Below are positions 1 through 13,382 of a DNA stretch of 64,000 bases, piece by piece. A program made the position numbers and the translations under genes. The notes under the pieces are model-generated. The model was not told the origin of the DNA, ran no database searches, and saw only the letters and a program-made list of their open reading frames with translations. The stretch lies in assembly GCA_035041965.1 (NCBI GenBank), contig JAPYMA010000078.1, forward strand, positions 62,001-126,000, in the 5' to 3' direction. Source of the stretch: Anisakis pegreffii (Eukaryota; Nematoda; Chromadorea; Rhabditida; Anisakidae). How positions within the stretch are numbered: the first letter of the stretch is position 1; each line of letters begins with the position of its first letter.

Positions 1-181
1 TAAGTAATGCGAATTGAAATATATCCTCAGAAGATATGCCTATTTGAATGAGTGATATTCTCCTGTGACTAAAAGCTGTAAGCAGTAACCAATCGAAAGG
101 CTAAATGATCGATCCAATTCCGTTATTTGAAAAAGATCTACTTAACTCCCTGTTATAGGAATGCTATTGTCTCATCCTCAC

Positions 182-425
182 GCACACATTTCACGATATG
201 TCAAATCTTGAGTTAATTCGACGTAACCATAAAACCAGTCACACTTGAACCATCCAAAAAAGCCAATTCGTGGTGTGGCGTAAAACTGATCTACGAGCAG
301 AGGATAGTTTCCGAGTACGCCAAAGAAAGTCACATATTTACGTTGAGGTAGATCATAAACGTTTTTTATCGCAAATACAATTCTTCTTTTACCCGAACAA
401 GTGCGAGTGTTAAAATAATTTTGGA
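182..425 (-). CDS. Orphan internal exon, protein family not recognised
   Basis: An open stretch of about 80 codons on the minus strand is bounded by a good acceptor (CACACAG, exon starts at 425) and a GTGAGG donor just below 182. It enters with two bases of a split codon and leaves in phase 2. The peptide is rich in aromatic residues (FFGVLGNYPLLVDQFY, then GFFGWFKCDWFYGYVEL) with few low-complexity runs, which is unlike the chance frames nearby. I do not recognise the family. The rest of the gene would lie off the left edge (downstream) or above 425 (upstream); the exon at 3798-4082 is on the same strand and could belong to it, but nothing proves that. Confidence is moderate that it is coding and low for everything else. 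Confidence 0.42.
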
Positions 426-433
426 CTGTGTGG

Positions 434-2373
434 TAATATATTTGAGCGGTATGATCAGATATGTATGAGAGATTCATTTCTAATCAATTTGACCTCAGCA
501 GTATGTCCATCCGTATACGCTACCCTATACTCGAGATTCACAGCAGCAATTCGAGAAATATGTGAATTATTCAGCGTTTCCTACGTTAGCAGCAGCATGC
601 AAAAGAGCCCCAAGGGTGAATTCATTCTGCGTCAATTTCGTATACCTATTAGCACACATCAAGAGCAAATCCGCATCGCATATTTTGCTCATGAATTCTA
701 AAATTTATGAGTTAGCCAACTCGACCGCTCAGTTACCTAATCTATGCATTAAAAGCAATCATTACCATCAATAACATACATAAACTCACGAATCCATAAA
801 AATTTCACTCATCGATTCCGAAAGAACTCCCTCCCTTCTTCAATAAAACGATATTCTGCTGCGACAGTGAAGCTCAGTTGCAGGCAAAATCTTGTTAGAG
901 CGTCATCAGGAAGCAAACAAGTAAATCAGCTCAACTCAGCCAACTGTAAACAAGAGAACTACCGTCGAAATAAGGACAACATTTAAAATTCGATCGCAGG
1001 GTCATGTGAATGTTGCGCAGTAATCGCAGTCCGAGGCCCTTAACTGAGCATAGTATTATAAGTTCACTGAGCACTCTGTTGACCGATTCAGAATTGTTTT
1101 TCTTTTGCGAACGATACCTTTTTTGTATTGGTGAAAACCGATTTCACGGCAATATGCATATGAGTTCGTTGAACGATAATCGAATCAATGAGCACAACTC
1201 GTTCATTCACTATTGACTGATCGTACCTCGAGCTGTTCTTCGTTTGAACGATTATTTCCTGAAAGCACTCATTTAATTCATCAGCCTACTGATTATCATC
1301 ATTGCCCTGATCGATTAAGGAAATTGTACCAATAAAGATGCAGAACGTTAAGAATAATTCATTTGTAAGAAAACGTTTGCAGGGATTCCATCAAACATTC
1401 CTGAATAATGCAACAACACCTCTTAAACAAAAAAGAGCAGAAACGTCGCTAATTCTGTCACCGAATTGCATTCCGATGGATGCGCCTAACAACATCACTC
1501 TCACAGCGATGAAACTTTAATTCAGTTCGCTGCTGATTTACCATTATTTCAATATTGACGCGATCACCCTTGTCATACTGTTATCATGACTATGATTATT
1601 CTTGCCGAAATAGCATTCTGTAAATTGGCCAGTGTTTAAGTGTTCTTATCATCATTAATTGCTTTCAAATATCAATGCTGATACCAAGCACTAATTCAGT
1701 TCATCGCATTATACATTCACTTTATGCAATAATCGAGCCCGGCAAATTTACTGATGAAACGATACTGAGCATAAACAATTTCAAACGATAAACGAAACAA
1801 ATTTCAGTTGAAACAAGTTGACGCAGCACTCTTCAAATGTCAACCGAATATTTCTTTTTCTTTTTTCAATCACTTTTTAATTCGTTCAAAATGACACTTT
1901 CGTTAACACTGCATCTTATAAACAATTCATTCAATTGGTTTTTCATGACAAGCACAAGGAAAGCTTTCCACTGAGTAAACTATTGACAGACACTTCAGTG
2001 AGGATTCTCGCCTCTCAACTGTCTTCTATTTGTTATCCAATGAAATTCAATGCGTTTTTCCGAAGCTGTGCAATATAATTTTATGTGTTGAAACCAAACG
2101 AGAAAGTTGACGATTGCGACATCCTGTGCGTGATCGAGCGGCTCAAGACATTACCGAGACACTCACGAAATCTTGCGATATTATTTCCGATGAAAATTCA
2201 AACAATTTTACCTGTTTTGTTGCCAAATCCCTTGAAGAGTTGTCGATGAAAAACAGTCTGTACAAAATTCGAATCGCAAACCATGTGCCTGGCGTGAGAC
2301 CATCGAATGAGAACAACTGAACAAAAAAATCATCTTCATTGCTCGTACTCATAACGAAATTATTGTGCTATCG
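434..2373. other. Intergenic or intronic, no gene seen
   Basis: Short frames of 60-78 codons exist on both strands but none has splice sites plus a recognisable composition. I see no RNA gene or repeat here. If the exons at 182-425 and 3798-4082 are one gene, this stretch is part of its intron. Confidence 0.5.
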
Positions 2374-2592
2374 CAGCGGTTCTCACCTTCGGGTGCTCCA
2401 TTATTCCCTTTAATGATCTGGCAGGCCGCCGTCACCCCCCCTCTCCCCTTATACAGAAATTTACTGGTTCCACGTATAACGTCATGAACAAACGGAAAAC
2501 CAGTCCGGAAGTTTCTCAGCGGCGTGAAAGAAATTAGTTTTCTAATTGCTCGAAAAGCTATTGTCTAGGCAATTAAAACTGATTTTTAGATG
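2374..2592 (+). mobile_element. hAT-like transposon fragment, copy 1
   Basis: It begins with CAGCGGTTCTCACCTTCGGG, the CAG-nGGTTCTCA type of end typical of hAT elements, and continues through a C-rich run near 2435-2450. The same sequence recurs in the same orientation at 16233-16493, with an estimated identity of about 80-85%. I could not find a matching right end or an 8 bp target duplication, so this is a truncated or decayed copy. The start resembles that of the complete small element at 44542-44686, so all three may be one loose family. Confidence 0.6.
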
Positions 2593-3797
2593 GATTCTCA
2601 TTCTTTTCTGACGTGTTGTATTTACTCTTATAGCTATTACATATGAATGCCACTCTTTTGATGAGTTTTTTCCATTTACTTTGTCTCGTTTCACTTCACA
2701 GTTCGAATCAATAACTCATTCTGTAACATATACTATTTACTGGTTACGTTGACGAGTGTTGACAGCCGAAATCAACAATATAGCAGTCGAATATTATTGC
2801 TCAACAACGTTCGACAGTCAAATGATCAATTATAGATAAAATGAGAATTTGACTTTAATTGTTGAGTTAAATGAATGAGAAATTAGCAAAAGAGAATACT
2901 TTTGGTGATAAAAGCTATGAGAGTGATTGTAGCAGCAAGAAAAAGAATGAAAAGAATGTTAGACCTGGATGAGCTAATAACACATGAGAAAATAGGAGAA
3001 TGGAGAGTGTTGCCATCAAATGACCGTATTTACACACCCGAGTTTTAAAAAACACCATCACAATGGCGTTTTATCATAACATAACAGCTGCACGAAATAC
3101 TAATTTCTCAACTCCCTCTATTACCCCTTGACACCTCCAAATGGGTAATTTCACCCCCTATGAGAGCCACTGTGCTCTCGCTAATGCGAATGATGCATAA
3201 GAAAACGCGAACAGAATCAATGACAAACAATGTGATTATATTACATCATTTCATCTCGTTTGTGTTACGCTCAAAACTTGGACATGGAAATGATTGATGC
3301 AAAGCGTTGATTTGGTGTTGAGCTCATAGCAACAACCAAGCAATTAAATATCAGCCAAGAGCAATAGTATTGATTATAATTGATCAAATATGTTCTTTCA
3401 AGCAGTCCGTCGCGCAATTAACGGAATATTGTTGTCATTTACGATTAATGTGCCCTCTAATCGAACAAATTCGATAATCATCGCAGAATAACAAACAATT
3501 ACGTATGTATGCATATATACAAACGAGTGAATGAATTAAGGAATAAATCGTAGTAACGTTTGATGAATACCAACAGCGATCAATCCAAATCTCGTTAAGA
3601 TGAAACGAAGCTCTAAAGAATCCTACTGTAAACGAGTAACTTCTTTCGTTCTCCTTCCGACAAATATCAAACCCCGAACATGTTTGTTGTTCGTTGCATC
3701 TTCCTGTTCCGTTCATACCACTTAACTCATAACATCTTTCATGGTGCTGATCAAGGTTTGGCACTTCACTTGATGCAAAGAATCAGATGATACTCAC
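2593..3797. other. No gene identified
   Basis: A 109-codon minus frame at 3435-3764 starts with several cysteines but lacks splice sites that would join it in phase to the exon at 3798-4082. The gap to that exon is also too small for an intron. I treat it as unexplained sequence, probably an intron or a 3' region. Confidence 0.4.
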
Positions 3798-4082
3798 TTC
3801 AATAAAACTTGATGCAAAGCGCTGATATGGTGGGGAATACCTCTTGCACTCTAAGAGCCAGTTCCAATTCCACAGAATCCCTGTGAAATTTTCGAATATC
3901 CCCAGCACTGAGATTAGCATTTGATCAATCAGTACCTGATCACTTCGAGATGCAGTGAGTTCAGTCTGTCGAAAAGGAACTCGGTGATCGATGTCGAAGA
4001 TATGTACAACCATTTCAAATTTGCTGACGTTCAACGCTTTCACCATGCGAATCACCACTGAATTCATTGATACTGAAGTGAT
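3798..4082 (-). CDS. Orphan 95-codon internal exon, family not recognised
   Basis: The exon is bounded by TTTACTTCAG above 4082 and by a GAA|GTGAGT donor below 3798. It enters and leaves in phase 0 and is open for all 95 codons (285 bases). The peptide includes VVHIFDIDHRVPF, GIFENFTGILWNWNW and CKRYSPPYQRFASSFIE. It has one possible N-glycosylation site (NFT) and no membrane helix long enough to be convincing. I do not recognise the family. The next downstream exon would be at lower coordinates, possibly 182-425, which would need an intermediate exon because the phases differ. Strong boundaries make a coding exon likely; the function is unknown. Confidence 0.5.
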
Positions 4083-4780
4083 CTGAAGTAAATCAATCAA
4101 ACTAAGTAAGTGAGCAATAAATCAAATAACTGAAGCAGTATATGCAATTCCCATTTTCATACCATGATTTTAATATAATATTACCTTGAATATTCCCTTC
4201 GGATTATGACTGCTGGCAACTTTACATTTTTTCTAAGACGATTTTAACCAAAAAATGAATCTTCATTACCGTTGATCGAAACAGTCCAAACGTATCAAAG
4301 ACCAAATGCTCATCAGCTGATCACGATCATTAAAATCATGACCAACTACATGAGTGATGCTTTCACTGATAGTTGAATTGCTACGAGATAGATAAACACT
4401 TCACTTGTTCAATGTTTCTGTCATTCACCTAACAATCATTGCGTAAACATTTGCAAACATAATGAAGTGTTTTCTTGTACGATCACAATAATGAACGAAG
4501 CAATAGTCATTTGCATAATTTGTTAATATCGCTGAGGACTGGTCGATTGATTCATATCATCCGTCACCCTCACCATAAATGAATCGCGCTCTCTTCCTTT
4601 TTCTCCAACGTTTTGTTGTCACACAATTGGTTGGGTAACCTTATCAAAGTCCTATGTTTTAATTTGTCACTAGCAAGTGCAGGTGAGAAGTGTTGAGCGT
4701 GGATTTTTCTTGACAGTTTGGATTCTTGATTTTGAGCGTAGTACAATCAGCTCAAATCACTTCATGATTACAGTTCGTTA

Positions 4781-5353
4781 CCGTAGAAGAATTCGCTGAT
4801 TTTTCTATATTTATTGATTTGCTACTTTTAAGCTTGACGACGAAACAATTCGAAATCAAAGTGAACCGATCGTTTCAGAGATAATTTATTTGCATTCAGT
4901 CTTATATTAGTACATCAGAGCGCATTAGTGCATCAGTGTTGTTCAGGATATCGATTCTATTCGAGCGTTTTCAAATGCTTTCGCGACAAAAAAAGGAGAA
5001 TCGGAAGAAAGCAAAATGTTCAATCAATTCGACTTAATTTCGACAATTCAGATAAATTTCCTTTCAAAAAAAATCGTCATTGTTAGTAATTCCTTTCACA
5101 CTGAATTATCCCACTCCTCAGCTAATGTGTTCGGTTGCCGCAACGATACGATTCATCTTGATGGAAGAGAGGATATAAGTTTATGGGATGAATTGTCATA
5201 ACAAATCTCTTCAGAACGTTTATCATCGATGGCAGCAAAAGCAGATAAATTATCTCTGAAGCGATCGGTTCACTTTGATTTTGAATCGTTTTGTCATCAA
5301 GCTTTAAAAAAACGAATCAATGAATGCAGATAAAAGAACGAAACGTTCTACGG
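4781..5353. mobile_element. Inverted-repeat (fold-back or MITE-like) element
   Basis: Positions 4781-4893 and 5242-5353 are inverted copies of each other, about 80% identical over roughly 112 bases. The inner parts (AAATCAAAGTGAACCGATCG, then TTCAGAGATAATTTAT) are almost unchanged. The spacer of about 350 bases holds no convincing gene; a 61-codon frame at 5016-5201 looks fortuitous. I could not define a target duplication. This is the geometry of a non-autonomous DNA transposon or fold-back element. Confidence 0.65.
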
Positions 5354-6960
5354 GATGTTTCTCATCAGATCACTAAAATCTTTTATCATTTCAACCATAT
5401 CTTTCAATCCGTATTAAGCGTACAACACTGATTCTCAGGATGCAAAATTCTGGGGGATATGAAAAGTATAAACCATGCTCATTTTAAAAACATTATAAAG
5501 ATTGTGTTGCAAATGACAATATCGCAATTTGGCGGAGATGTTCATGAATGCAATATTAGCATGAAGAAATATCCAAATTTCACTGAAAATAGTTCGTCTC
5601 GAATGACATTTTGTGTATTTGTACAGAAAAGCATCATGTTACATTCACACAACACAATTCATAATAGTAGAACATGCAATCATACATTCATAAGTCATCA
5701 TTCATTCTGAACAATTCACATTTTTGAAGAACCCCTCGCAAAAACGAATAACACTCACAGTCAACAATATATCTACATTCATACATCAAACCTTTCAATA
5801 ATTAATGAACTGCATTCTGATGACGAATATGACAAACAATAAGACTTTGTGCATGCATCAAATCCCCAATTTTCTGGATCTCTGAATAGTCTTTCTTCTT
5901 TTAAAATTTACGATTCCCTTACTGCGATAGTCTATTTCAAACCTGTCATTAACATTTATCACTTCTTTCCGTTCATTGTTCCCCAATATCTGGGAAACAT
6001 GACGTCCATAATCTGTTAGCTATGCATTTGATACCCACGTATGAACCGGAACACTTCATATTTCAGCGCATAATGACCACTGCAGTGAGCGAAAAATGCC
6101 ATTAAAGTTCAATCAATTATTAGAATTCAGCGAGAATTTTGGTATCAGTCGGTGAGTCTCATCAAGCCTCAGATCTACAGCTAAGTCAATGAATCGCTTG
6201 AGACATTGCCCGCGAATGGAAGAATACTCTGACGTCAGTGAACTACGTAAGAGGAATATGGCTGATGAGATCTCGACGGAGAATTTTGATAAATGCAGAA
6301 ACCCAAAATTTCTTAAATACACATGCGATTCTTCATAAGGTCACATTTATACACATATAACATAGATTAATTCGACAGAACTTATATTCTCGAGAAGAGA
6401 TTTTTTGCATGCATTTATCGCCTAATGAATCGAGATGTGGTGCCACACTCTGCCAGAGTCGGCTACATTCTTGAACTCATGCACACGTTCGGAGCTACGT
6501 ATTCGGGCAAGACTTAATTTGAGCATGAAAGCAATTCCAACGAACGAACTGCGAGTTCCGTCCCTCGAATTTTGGTGGTAACCAAGTTTGTGCAGCATAT
6601 TTTCGTCATTCACTTTGTTTCATTGCGAAATCAATAATTAGATGAACCAAGCGAAAAGATAACACAGGAAAATTCAATTGATTCGGCACACAATTTGCAT
6701 TATTCCAACAAATTTAGTTGATGTGAATACGGAGAAATGCGCTTTCATTCATTCGCTCACGCACTCAAATTAATTCGTGTCATCTACCATAAACTTCCCT
6801 TTTCACGATCTGATTATGAGTTTCTGTTTAATTAAATCGTTTGAAAAAATGCGAAGATCGACATTGTTTGTTCAATGATAATTAACTCACATTTTTCCAA
6901 CAAACACATACGTACACAGCAGTTCAAGCAATTATTGTTACACAATCATTGTAATTATTG
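5354..6960. other. No gene identified
   Basis: A+T-rich sequence with short frames only. An 83-codon frame at 5459-5710 and minus frames near 6113-6322 and 6422-6613 lack supporting splice sites or motifs. Nothing repetitive was noticed. Confidence 0.45.
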
Positions 6961-7346
6961 CTATTTTTGTGGCACCAATAATACACTACAGTTATTCTGC
7001 GCATCTTTTTCGTAACATCCATCGATACTGAATTCATCAACATCGCCGTTATTGTCATAATCAATTGTCCATATGAACTTCTTATTAGCATACCACGCAC
7101 GGTATCTGTTTAAAAATTTCTACCCACTGTTCTGTTAACGTTCTCTTGACCATTGTCACATGATGAAATGCGTATATCAAGCATTGAACATTTAGAAAAT
7201 CCCGCAGAAGAATCCAAAATTTTGATAAAATTTTCTGAAGAATGATAGAGAAATGTCCGATGAAACGAGTTAACCTCAAATTTCGCAACTGCATTTGTCT
7301 GGGCGAAAGCGATACATAACATAACTACGAACGCTGCAAACAACAT
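6961..7346 (-). CDS. Small secreted protein with a degenerate EF-hand-like loop
   Basis: The ATG at 7346 opens a clear signal peptide (MLFAAFVVMLCIAFAQTNA). My preferred model is complement(join(6961..7119,7275..7346)), with a GAG|GTTAAC donor and a GGGTAG acceptor, both phase 0. It gives a mature protein of about 57 residues. Its second exon reads YRAWYANKKFIWTIDYDNNG, then GDVDEFSIDGC, and ends LLVPQK. The segment DYDNNGDVDEFS resembles an EF-hand loop (D1, D3, N5, G6, V8), but position 12 is Ser instead of Glu, so calcium binding is doubtful. Two cysteines follow and could pair. Alternatively the first exon reads through the intron to a TAA near 7110, giving a 78-residue secreted peptide without the EF-like part. 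I know no named family for it; a secreted, nematode-specific peptide is the reasonable guess. Confidence 0.5.
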
Positions 7347-10300
7347 CTTCGCATATCCTCATTTTCGTCTCATTCGCAACACTGTGTGGATTTGTTTACG
7401 ATATGCATTCGAATCGGGCAATTTCAGTGAGTGAAACGATCAAAATCTGAAACGAAATTTTGTTGAAAAGAGCAAAGTGAAATTCACGAAAATTTCTTGA
7501 TTAAAGCACGTTCTGTGGGAGTCGGCAACCGTCCCGAGTGGGATTCATTTCAGCATAATGATCAAGTGAATGATATCACCTAATTATCAAATGAATGATC
7601 AAGAGATGAAGACGCAAGAAGGCGAATGATTTTTTTAGCTGTTTAATATCATCGACTTTTTGGTGAAAAAAAAAAGATGGCAAGCGATTAGTGCAGTGAT
7701 AATGAATGATAACAGATAAAGAAGCGTTTGTCCATTTGGAAAGGGATGGACTGCTTGATGAGAAACAGTGCATAGCAGCACAGATACGGCGATGGCTGAT
7801 TTGCTTCAGTACGAGTTTCTGAGCGCTCTATCGAATCCAAGCAAACCTATCGGTTAGTGCAAGCGAATATGGTTGCACAAAATCATAAGGCATATCCATT
7901 CGCCAGTATAAACATGCAAGGCATTTCTGCGTTGGAGGTTGGGTATGCGGTAGAGAGGATAGAAGATAGATTTAATCGCTGAGCTTTTTTTCAGAATTAT
8001 TTCATTCCGTCATATAGATGACATTTCATCCCATCATGTGAGTTATACCTCAATTTGTTTGATATATCACGGAATGTGATAAGCCAGGAGATTTATTTAA
8101 ATCACAAATTAATGTCTGTGGCTACGCTTCACTTCTATTCCTCTAAATGCTCGATGATTTGAATAGGCTTCTGTTAATTCCGATTGCTAACGTGAAAAAT
8201 GATAATGTTTAGTGATGCTCGTGCACTCCCGGATTAAAACAAGTTCCAGATAAAATCCACGACTCCAACACAGGCAGAGGATAGGTGAGTGACGTTCAGA
8301 AAACGGAATTGTCTGATGGAAATGAACACAAATGATCATGATGCATTCTGTTGTGAAGACTGGATGATAAAGAAAGGGTTGTAGCAAGTGCGAGCGTGAA
8401 AGAAAGGGGTGAGCACAACTGAAAATGAACGAGACGAGACGAGACGAGACCAGACAACGGAAATGTTTATGACACAAATGAACAAATAAATGAATGAACG
8501 AAAGAATTTAATCGAAATTCGTTTACACCTAATAAACACCGAATATCCTCGACAAACACTGATACGTCAACTGATAACGCATTCACTAAAAACTATTCTC
8601 GTCGCGCTTTTCCAATTTGTTTGTCAACTTTTCATTCTCATCACAAACACTGTTGTTTTTTTCTTGATTCAGTTCATTTGGTGACTTTAGCACTACTTGA
8701 ATAAATGTTAAATTCAAATTACAGTCAGAGAATCGAAGAGAGAATTTCATATGATTTCCCTTAATGAGGCTGATTAACTGGACGATTAATGAATGTGAGT
8801 GGATAGTATCGAGTTGCGTAACAATTAATATGTGGTTGATTGCTATGCGTATTATGAATGAAAGTGTCAAGATTGATCGCAGTTAGTAATATAGGTAATT
8901 TGTTCTTGACGAAACGGTAAGATTGCGTGACATTATTTGAGTGCGAAGCAGAAATGAACAATAATTATGCTTAGGATAAACGCCTTATTGAAAAGGAGAC
9001 ACGATATATAGCAAGCTGGCTGCTGACTTGATCATAGTTAGTTGGCATATTATGTTGTACTGAGTTGGGCTGTTGATTGGCCGAATCTGTTCGTTTATTT
9101 CAAATTATATTCTATTCATGTGAACGATGGTGGAACAATTTTATCGACAGATGCAGAACTGACATATTAAAAACACAAAATTAGTAAGAACAGAACACTC
9201 CACTTCACTTCCTTGCACATGCTCAAGGGAATGTATCGTTATGATGTCAATGAATATTCACAAATCAATTCAAATTTCAGGAAAATTTACATTTCTAAAG
9301 GCTTAAAATTTCTCCTTATAGTTGATTTCATCACCATCTTAAAGAAGATTACGATAATCTCCAGTGAAAGTAATCATCAGGAATGACCGATTTCGATGGT
9401 GAGTGAGAATCGACGAATAATTTTTCGAAAAGATACTGATGAGAAGGACGACTGCTTACAAAATTTCTGGAAGCATATGAAATTAACTCAACCAGTTGCG
9501 AACAGTGAGGAGTATAATATAGGACGTGAATGCTTGAATGGCATCAAGATATTGGAAAAATGACTACTAAACTTTATGAATAACCAGTTCACGAATAAAG
9601 GTAATAAACGTTCGAAACGGCGATTAGGAATTGATTGACAGAAAGTGTTCATTTCACTTTTTGACATATTAAGTCTATGAACGAAGAATAATTGCGGAAT
9701 CAAGAGCACATAAGACTGTTTATTATATGAACGGTGGCAACGAATATGATGGGCTATCGATGGTGACAACAGCTGAACGATGAGGACAATGTTTTGACTG
9801 TGAAGAAGGGTATTAGAATGAAAGGACAGAGATGATGCAGCTATGAGAATTAACGAAGGTAGAGCAGTACGGAATGGTAATGGGTCGTTTTGTGGGTTAG
9901 GCGAACGAGCAAAACAGCAGCCGAATCTCGATTTGTAAAAAGAATATGGTGGAGCGACAAGTAGGTCGGCGATACAATTGGTAGCAATGAATGCAAAAGC
10001 AAGACAACAAATGTGTTTCTTATGAAGTTAATAGAATTGCTATTTTTGAAGAGCTGGATCGTGAAGACATGAATTATCCACGGATCTCATCATAATGTTC
10101 AAAATATCGTGGGGATTTGATTATGAACAATATAGAGAATCCTTCAGTTACAGCGAGTATTCTCTCATCCGAACACCAGCTGAACAAGGAAGGAAATTTT
10201 CGCTCGTTCAGTATGGTGATTATCATCAGCATTTGAATCATCACACTCTGTTTGTTGCCAATTCTTTTCGATTTGATCTTAATTGCATGTGAATGAACGC

Positions 10301-13300
10301 GTTTCGCTGATTTATTTATTTGTCTGTGACTGCGTTAGGATTTCAAGAAGAAATATGAACGAGAGAAAATGCAAGAGCATTTATTTATTCATTTCGTTTT
10401 CAACTTACTCATTCATGAGACTTTCAAGCACAAAGCGAATGTGTGCGCCTTCTCAAAAAAAAAACGGAGATCACCACAAAAAACAATAAAAATTTTCTCC
10501 TCAACGGTGATATATACAAACATTATAGACGCATATAAAATTTAACTCACAATTAGCGAGACAGATTCATCGAACTCATGTTTCACGTCCTTTTTGGACG
10601 CTTCATGCGGTTGTTCTCATTGTTATTTATTATTTAAAAGCGAACTGTAAATTTCATCAGTAAAACTTCAGCACTTTTGCGCTTTGAATGGATGTATGAT
10701 CTTTAGTACTTGCAGCGCTGATTTAGGATGATAAGTTATACATATACCAAGTGCATTGATAATCCCATCAGCTTTGAGTGAAATTATCGTCGATTCAGGT
10801 GAGTATGATAAACGAAGGACAGAGCATCTTCGATTTCATTTATCCACAGAATCAGACGAAACTACTGCGAGCTGAACAAAAAAGTTCAAGAATTGATCAT
10901 TGAATTATTGCGTTAATGAAACACAACAATAGAGCTGCATAAGGCTTAAATCAGAGGACACTGATGAGAATGGGTTAGCTGACAAATTAGATTCTTGAGA
11001 AATGCACTTTTTTATTGATCAGATCGCGCATAAAAACTCAGAGTGATCACCTAGATACAGTTTTCTTGAACTGTGAATGATCTAATTGGCTGAATTCAGC
11101 ATCTATTTATGAGAGCAATCAATTTTCAAAAGTACGCCTTAAATGAGTTGACTGCTCATTTTGTGTGACAGAGATTCAACCTACGACTATCCTCTTGAAA
11201 TCGTAATAGTGAGAAAAAAAGTGGTGTCTAAAGAAATCTATGCAAGATTCTGCGTTAATGAAGTGATGCGACTTCATGGGCATCAAAGAAATCACTGCTA
11301 GCATTCACTTCTACTGACCGTCTCAAAATGCGCTAATTAGAAGCTGCACCGAGTGAATAGCTGATTGAGTTCATCAATTAACGAACTGCAGAAGAAGTCT
11401 GACTTCACAACTCCTCAGTATCAACTAAAATCGATCGACTTTACTTGTCAACCATAAAATGCGTTTTGCCTCCTAAAAAGTTGAGGAAAATTAATGAAAA
11501 TCTCAGATTTTTACTACCATTTTGTATTCAAAAACTGCAAAATACTGACAAATTCAAGGGATTCATTTCGTGTGTGTTGGCAGTAAGTCGACCAGAAAAT
11601 AACTCTCTGAGAGCGAGAGAAACAAGGAAAGAAATGTGACTTTTGTGTGCTGAATTCTTCAACCGATACTTTCGAGGATCCATTGTTCAGATCGTCTAAC
11701 AATTGCCAACTTCATCATAAGGCGTGCGTCACTCTGATTAGTCATAATGAAGTTTGAGCATCATTTTTCATTGTATGAAAAGTTTGTGCTTTTCGTTGTA
11801 GTGTACGAATGTACTGCGTGACAGCATAAGCAAGACACAATATTTTGCACATAATTAACATAATGTGCCAGCAGCAGCAGAGACACTGTTCATGGAGAAT
11901 AAATGCAGCAGTACAAATAGAGTTCAAATGGTAGAATGCTTAGCAATATCTCTAATTCATACCCAGATCACTGAGTCAAATGACAACTTCTAAATGGGTC
12001 CGTTTCTCACGACAATCATTTCAATTCACTTCCCATTGAACTGGCGTTTTTTTTTGAGGCGTAATCTGACAAACTGCTTGTATTTATGTTCGATATGGGT
12101 TCGGATATGGTTAAACACACATGATGGTTTTCCAACAACTTTTAATGATAGAATAAAATTTCAGTTCTGGAATGAACACAGCGTATATTAAACCCTATTT
12201 ATCATTGATTAGATTCTTATTTAAGTTGTTTTGCCGAAATAACGCGAATAATGCTAATCGTAAGATTATGTGAACAGTGAATGGTCTATTAATGAAATGA
12301 CTCGCGAAATAACCGTACGTCAACTTAGGTTCGTTATGTGCAATTTGACTTGCTCGTTTAAGGCAAAAATATATTAAAATTGAAAAATTTTTCATCAACG
12401 ACTTCGTCAGATAAATTGAAACGCAATCGTTTTTTGACTCGGTGCATAAGGTCAATCGATGAATACGCCAGCGCAATGTAAGCATAATGTAAGCACACGG
12501 CACACAAAAGCATATTAACATAATCCTTTGTTGGTCATCTCATTTGCATATAACAGTGCAGATAAAGGTGCCGTGTAGTCCAGCTGGATGAGTCTTAGAA
12601 GAGGATTGTTTCATCTCGGAAATTTTTTGTTTCCGCACTCTTTTCTTTACTTACGCGTCGAGAAATTTTGCATTAGTATTCGAAATTTATGCACTTTCAT
12701 GAAGATGCAACTAAAAGACGGAATTTCAACTCATCCCGATCATATCCAGCACCATGAAAGATTTATTCAACAAAACGCTCATAGAACAATCAAGAATTCA
12801 TGTCACTTTTGGCCATAGGTAATTGAATCAGCAACGGAGGTTCCGGCCTCGATAAAATTCACATGCATAGTCACGTTTCGACATGGTATTTTTCCCAGAA
12901 GGTTAGACTGAATAACAGCAAAGAGCAACAAATTACTTTCCAACAATCCCAAATCATTCCTTCAAAGTCCGTATGACCCTGACGGCAGTAATGAGAACAT
13001 TGATGAACGTATTGCGTAGATATGTAGATAACTAACGCAATAATGACAATTATTATGAAACGACAAAAGATGACTGATATTAAACTGCTGATGGAGATAA
13101 CATCAAAAGTAGCAATAACAATGAAAAAATAATTATACGATGAAATCACGAAGTCTCTAAAGTATAAATGGTGAATTTACAACTGTTTTTTAGGGAGCGA
13201 CTGAGGCAATTTAAAGAGAAAATAAGTTTCATGAGGCGGTCTGAATGCAGTGAAAAGAGCTGTGGAACTACGAGGAAATTGACCAGAGCATTTCGCATCG

Positions 13301-13381
13301 GGATTGGTCTTATGTGGAAGAGATATTCAGAAGATATGCTCTGAAGTAGGAAAGAATCAACTCAAATGTAAATGGGCGGGC
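7347..13381. other. Long gene-poor stretch
   Basis: About 6 kb with no gene I can support. It includes a short pentanucleotide run at about 8428-8450 (four GAGAC-type units) and several overlapping minus frames of 60-108 codons (for example 8187-8477, 9488-9769 and 12195-12521). Their composition (many C, F, I, H and S residues) is what pyrimidine-rich noncoding DNA gives. The minus frame at 12871-13149 would encode two hydrophobic stretches but has no splice support. Confidence 0.45.
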
Positions 13382-13382
13382 G

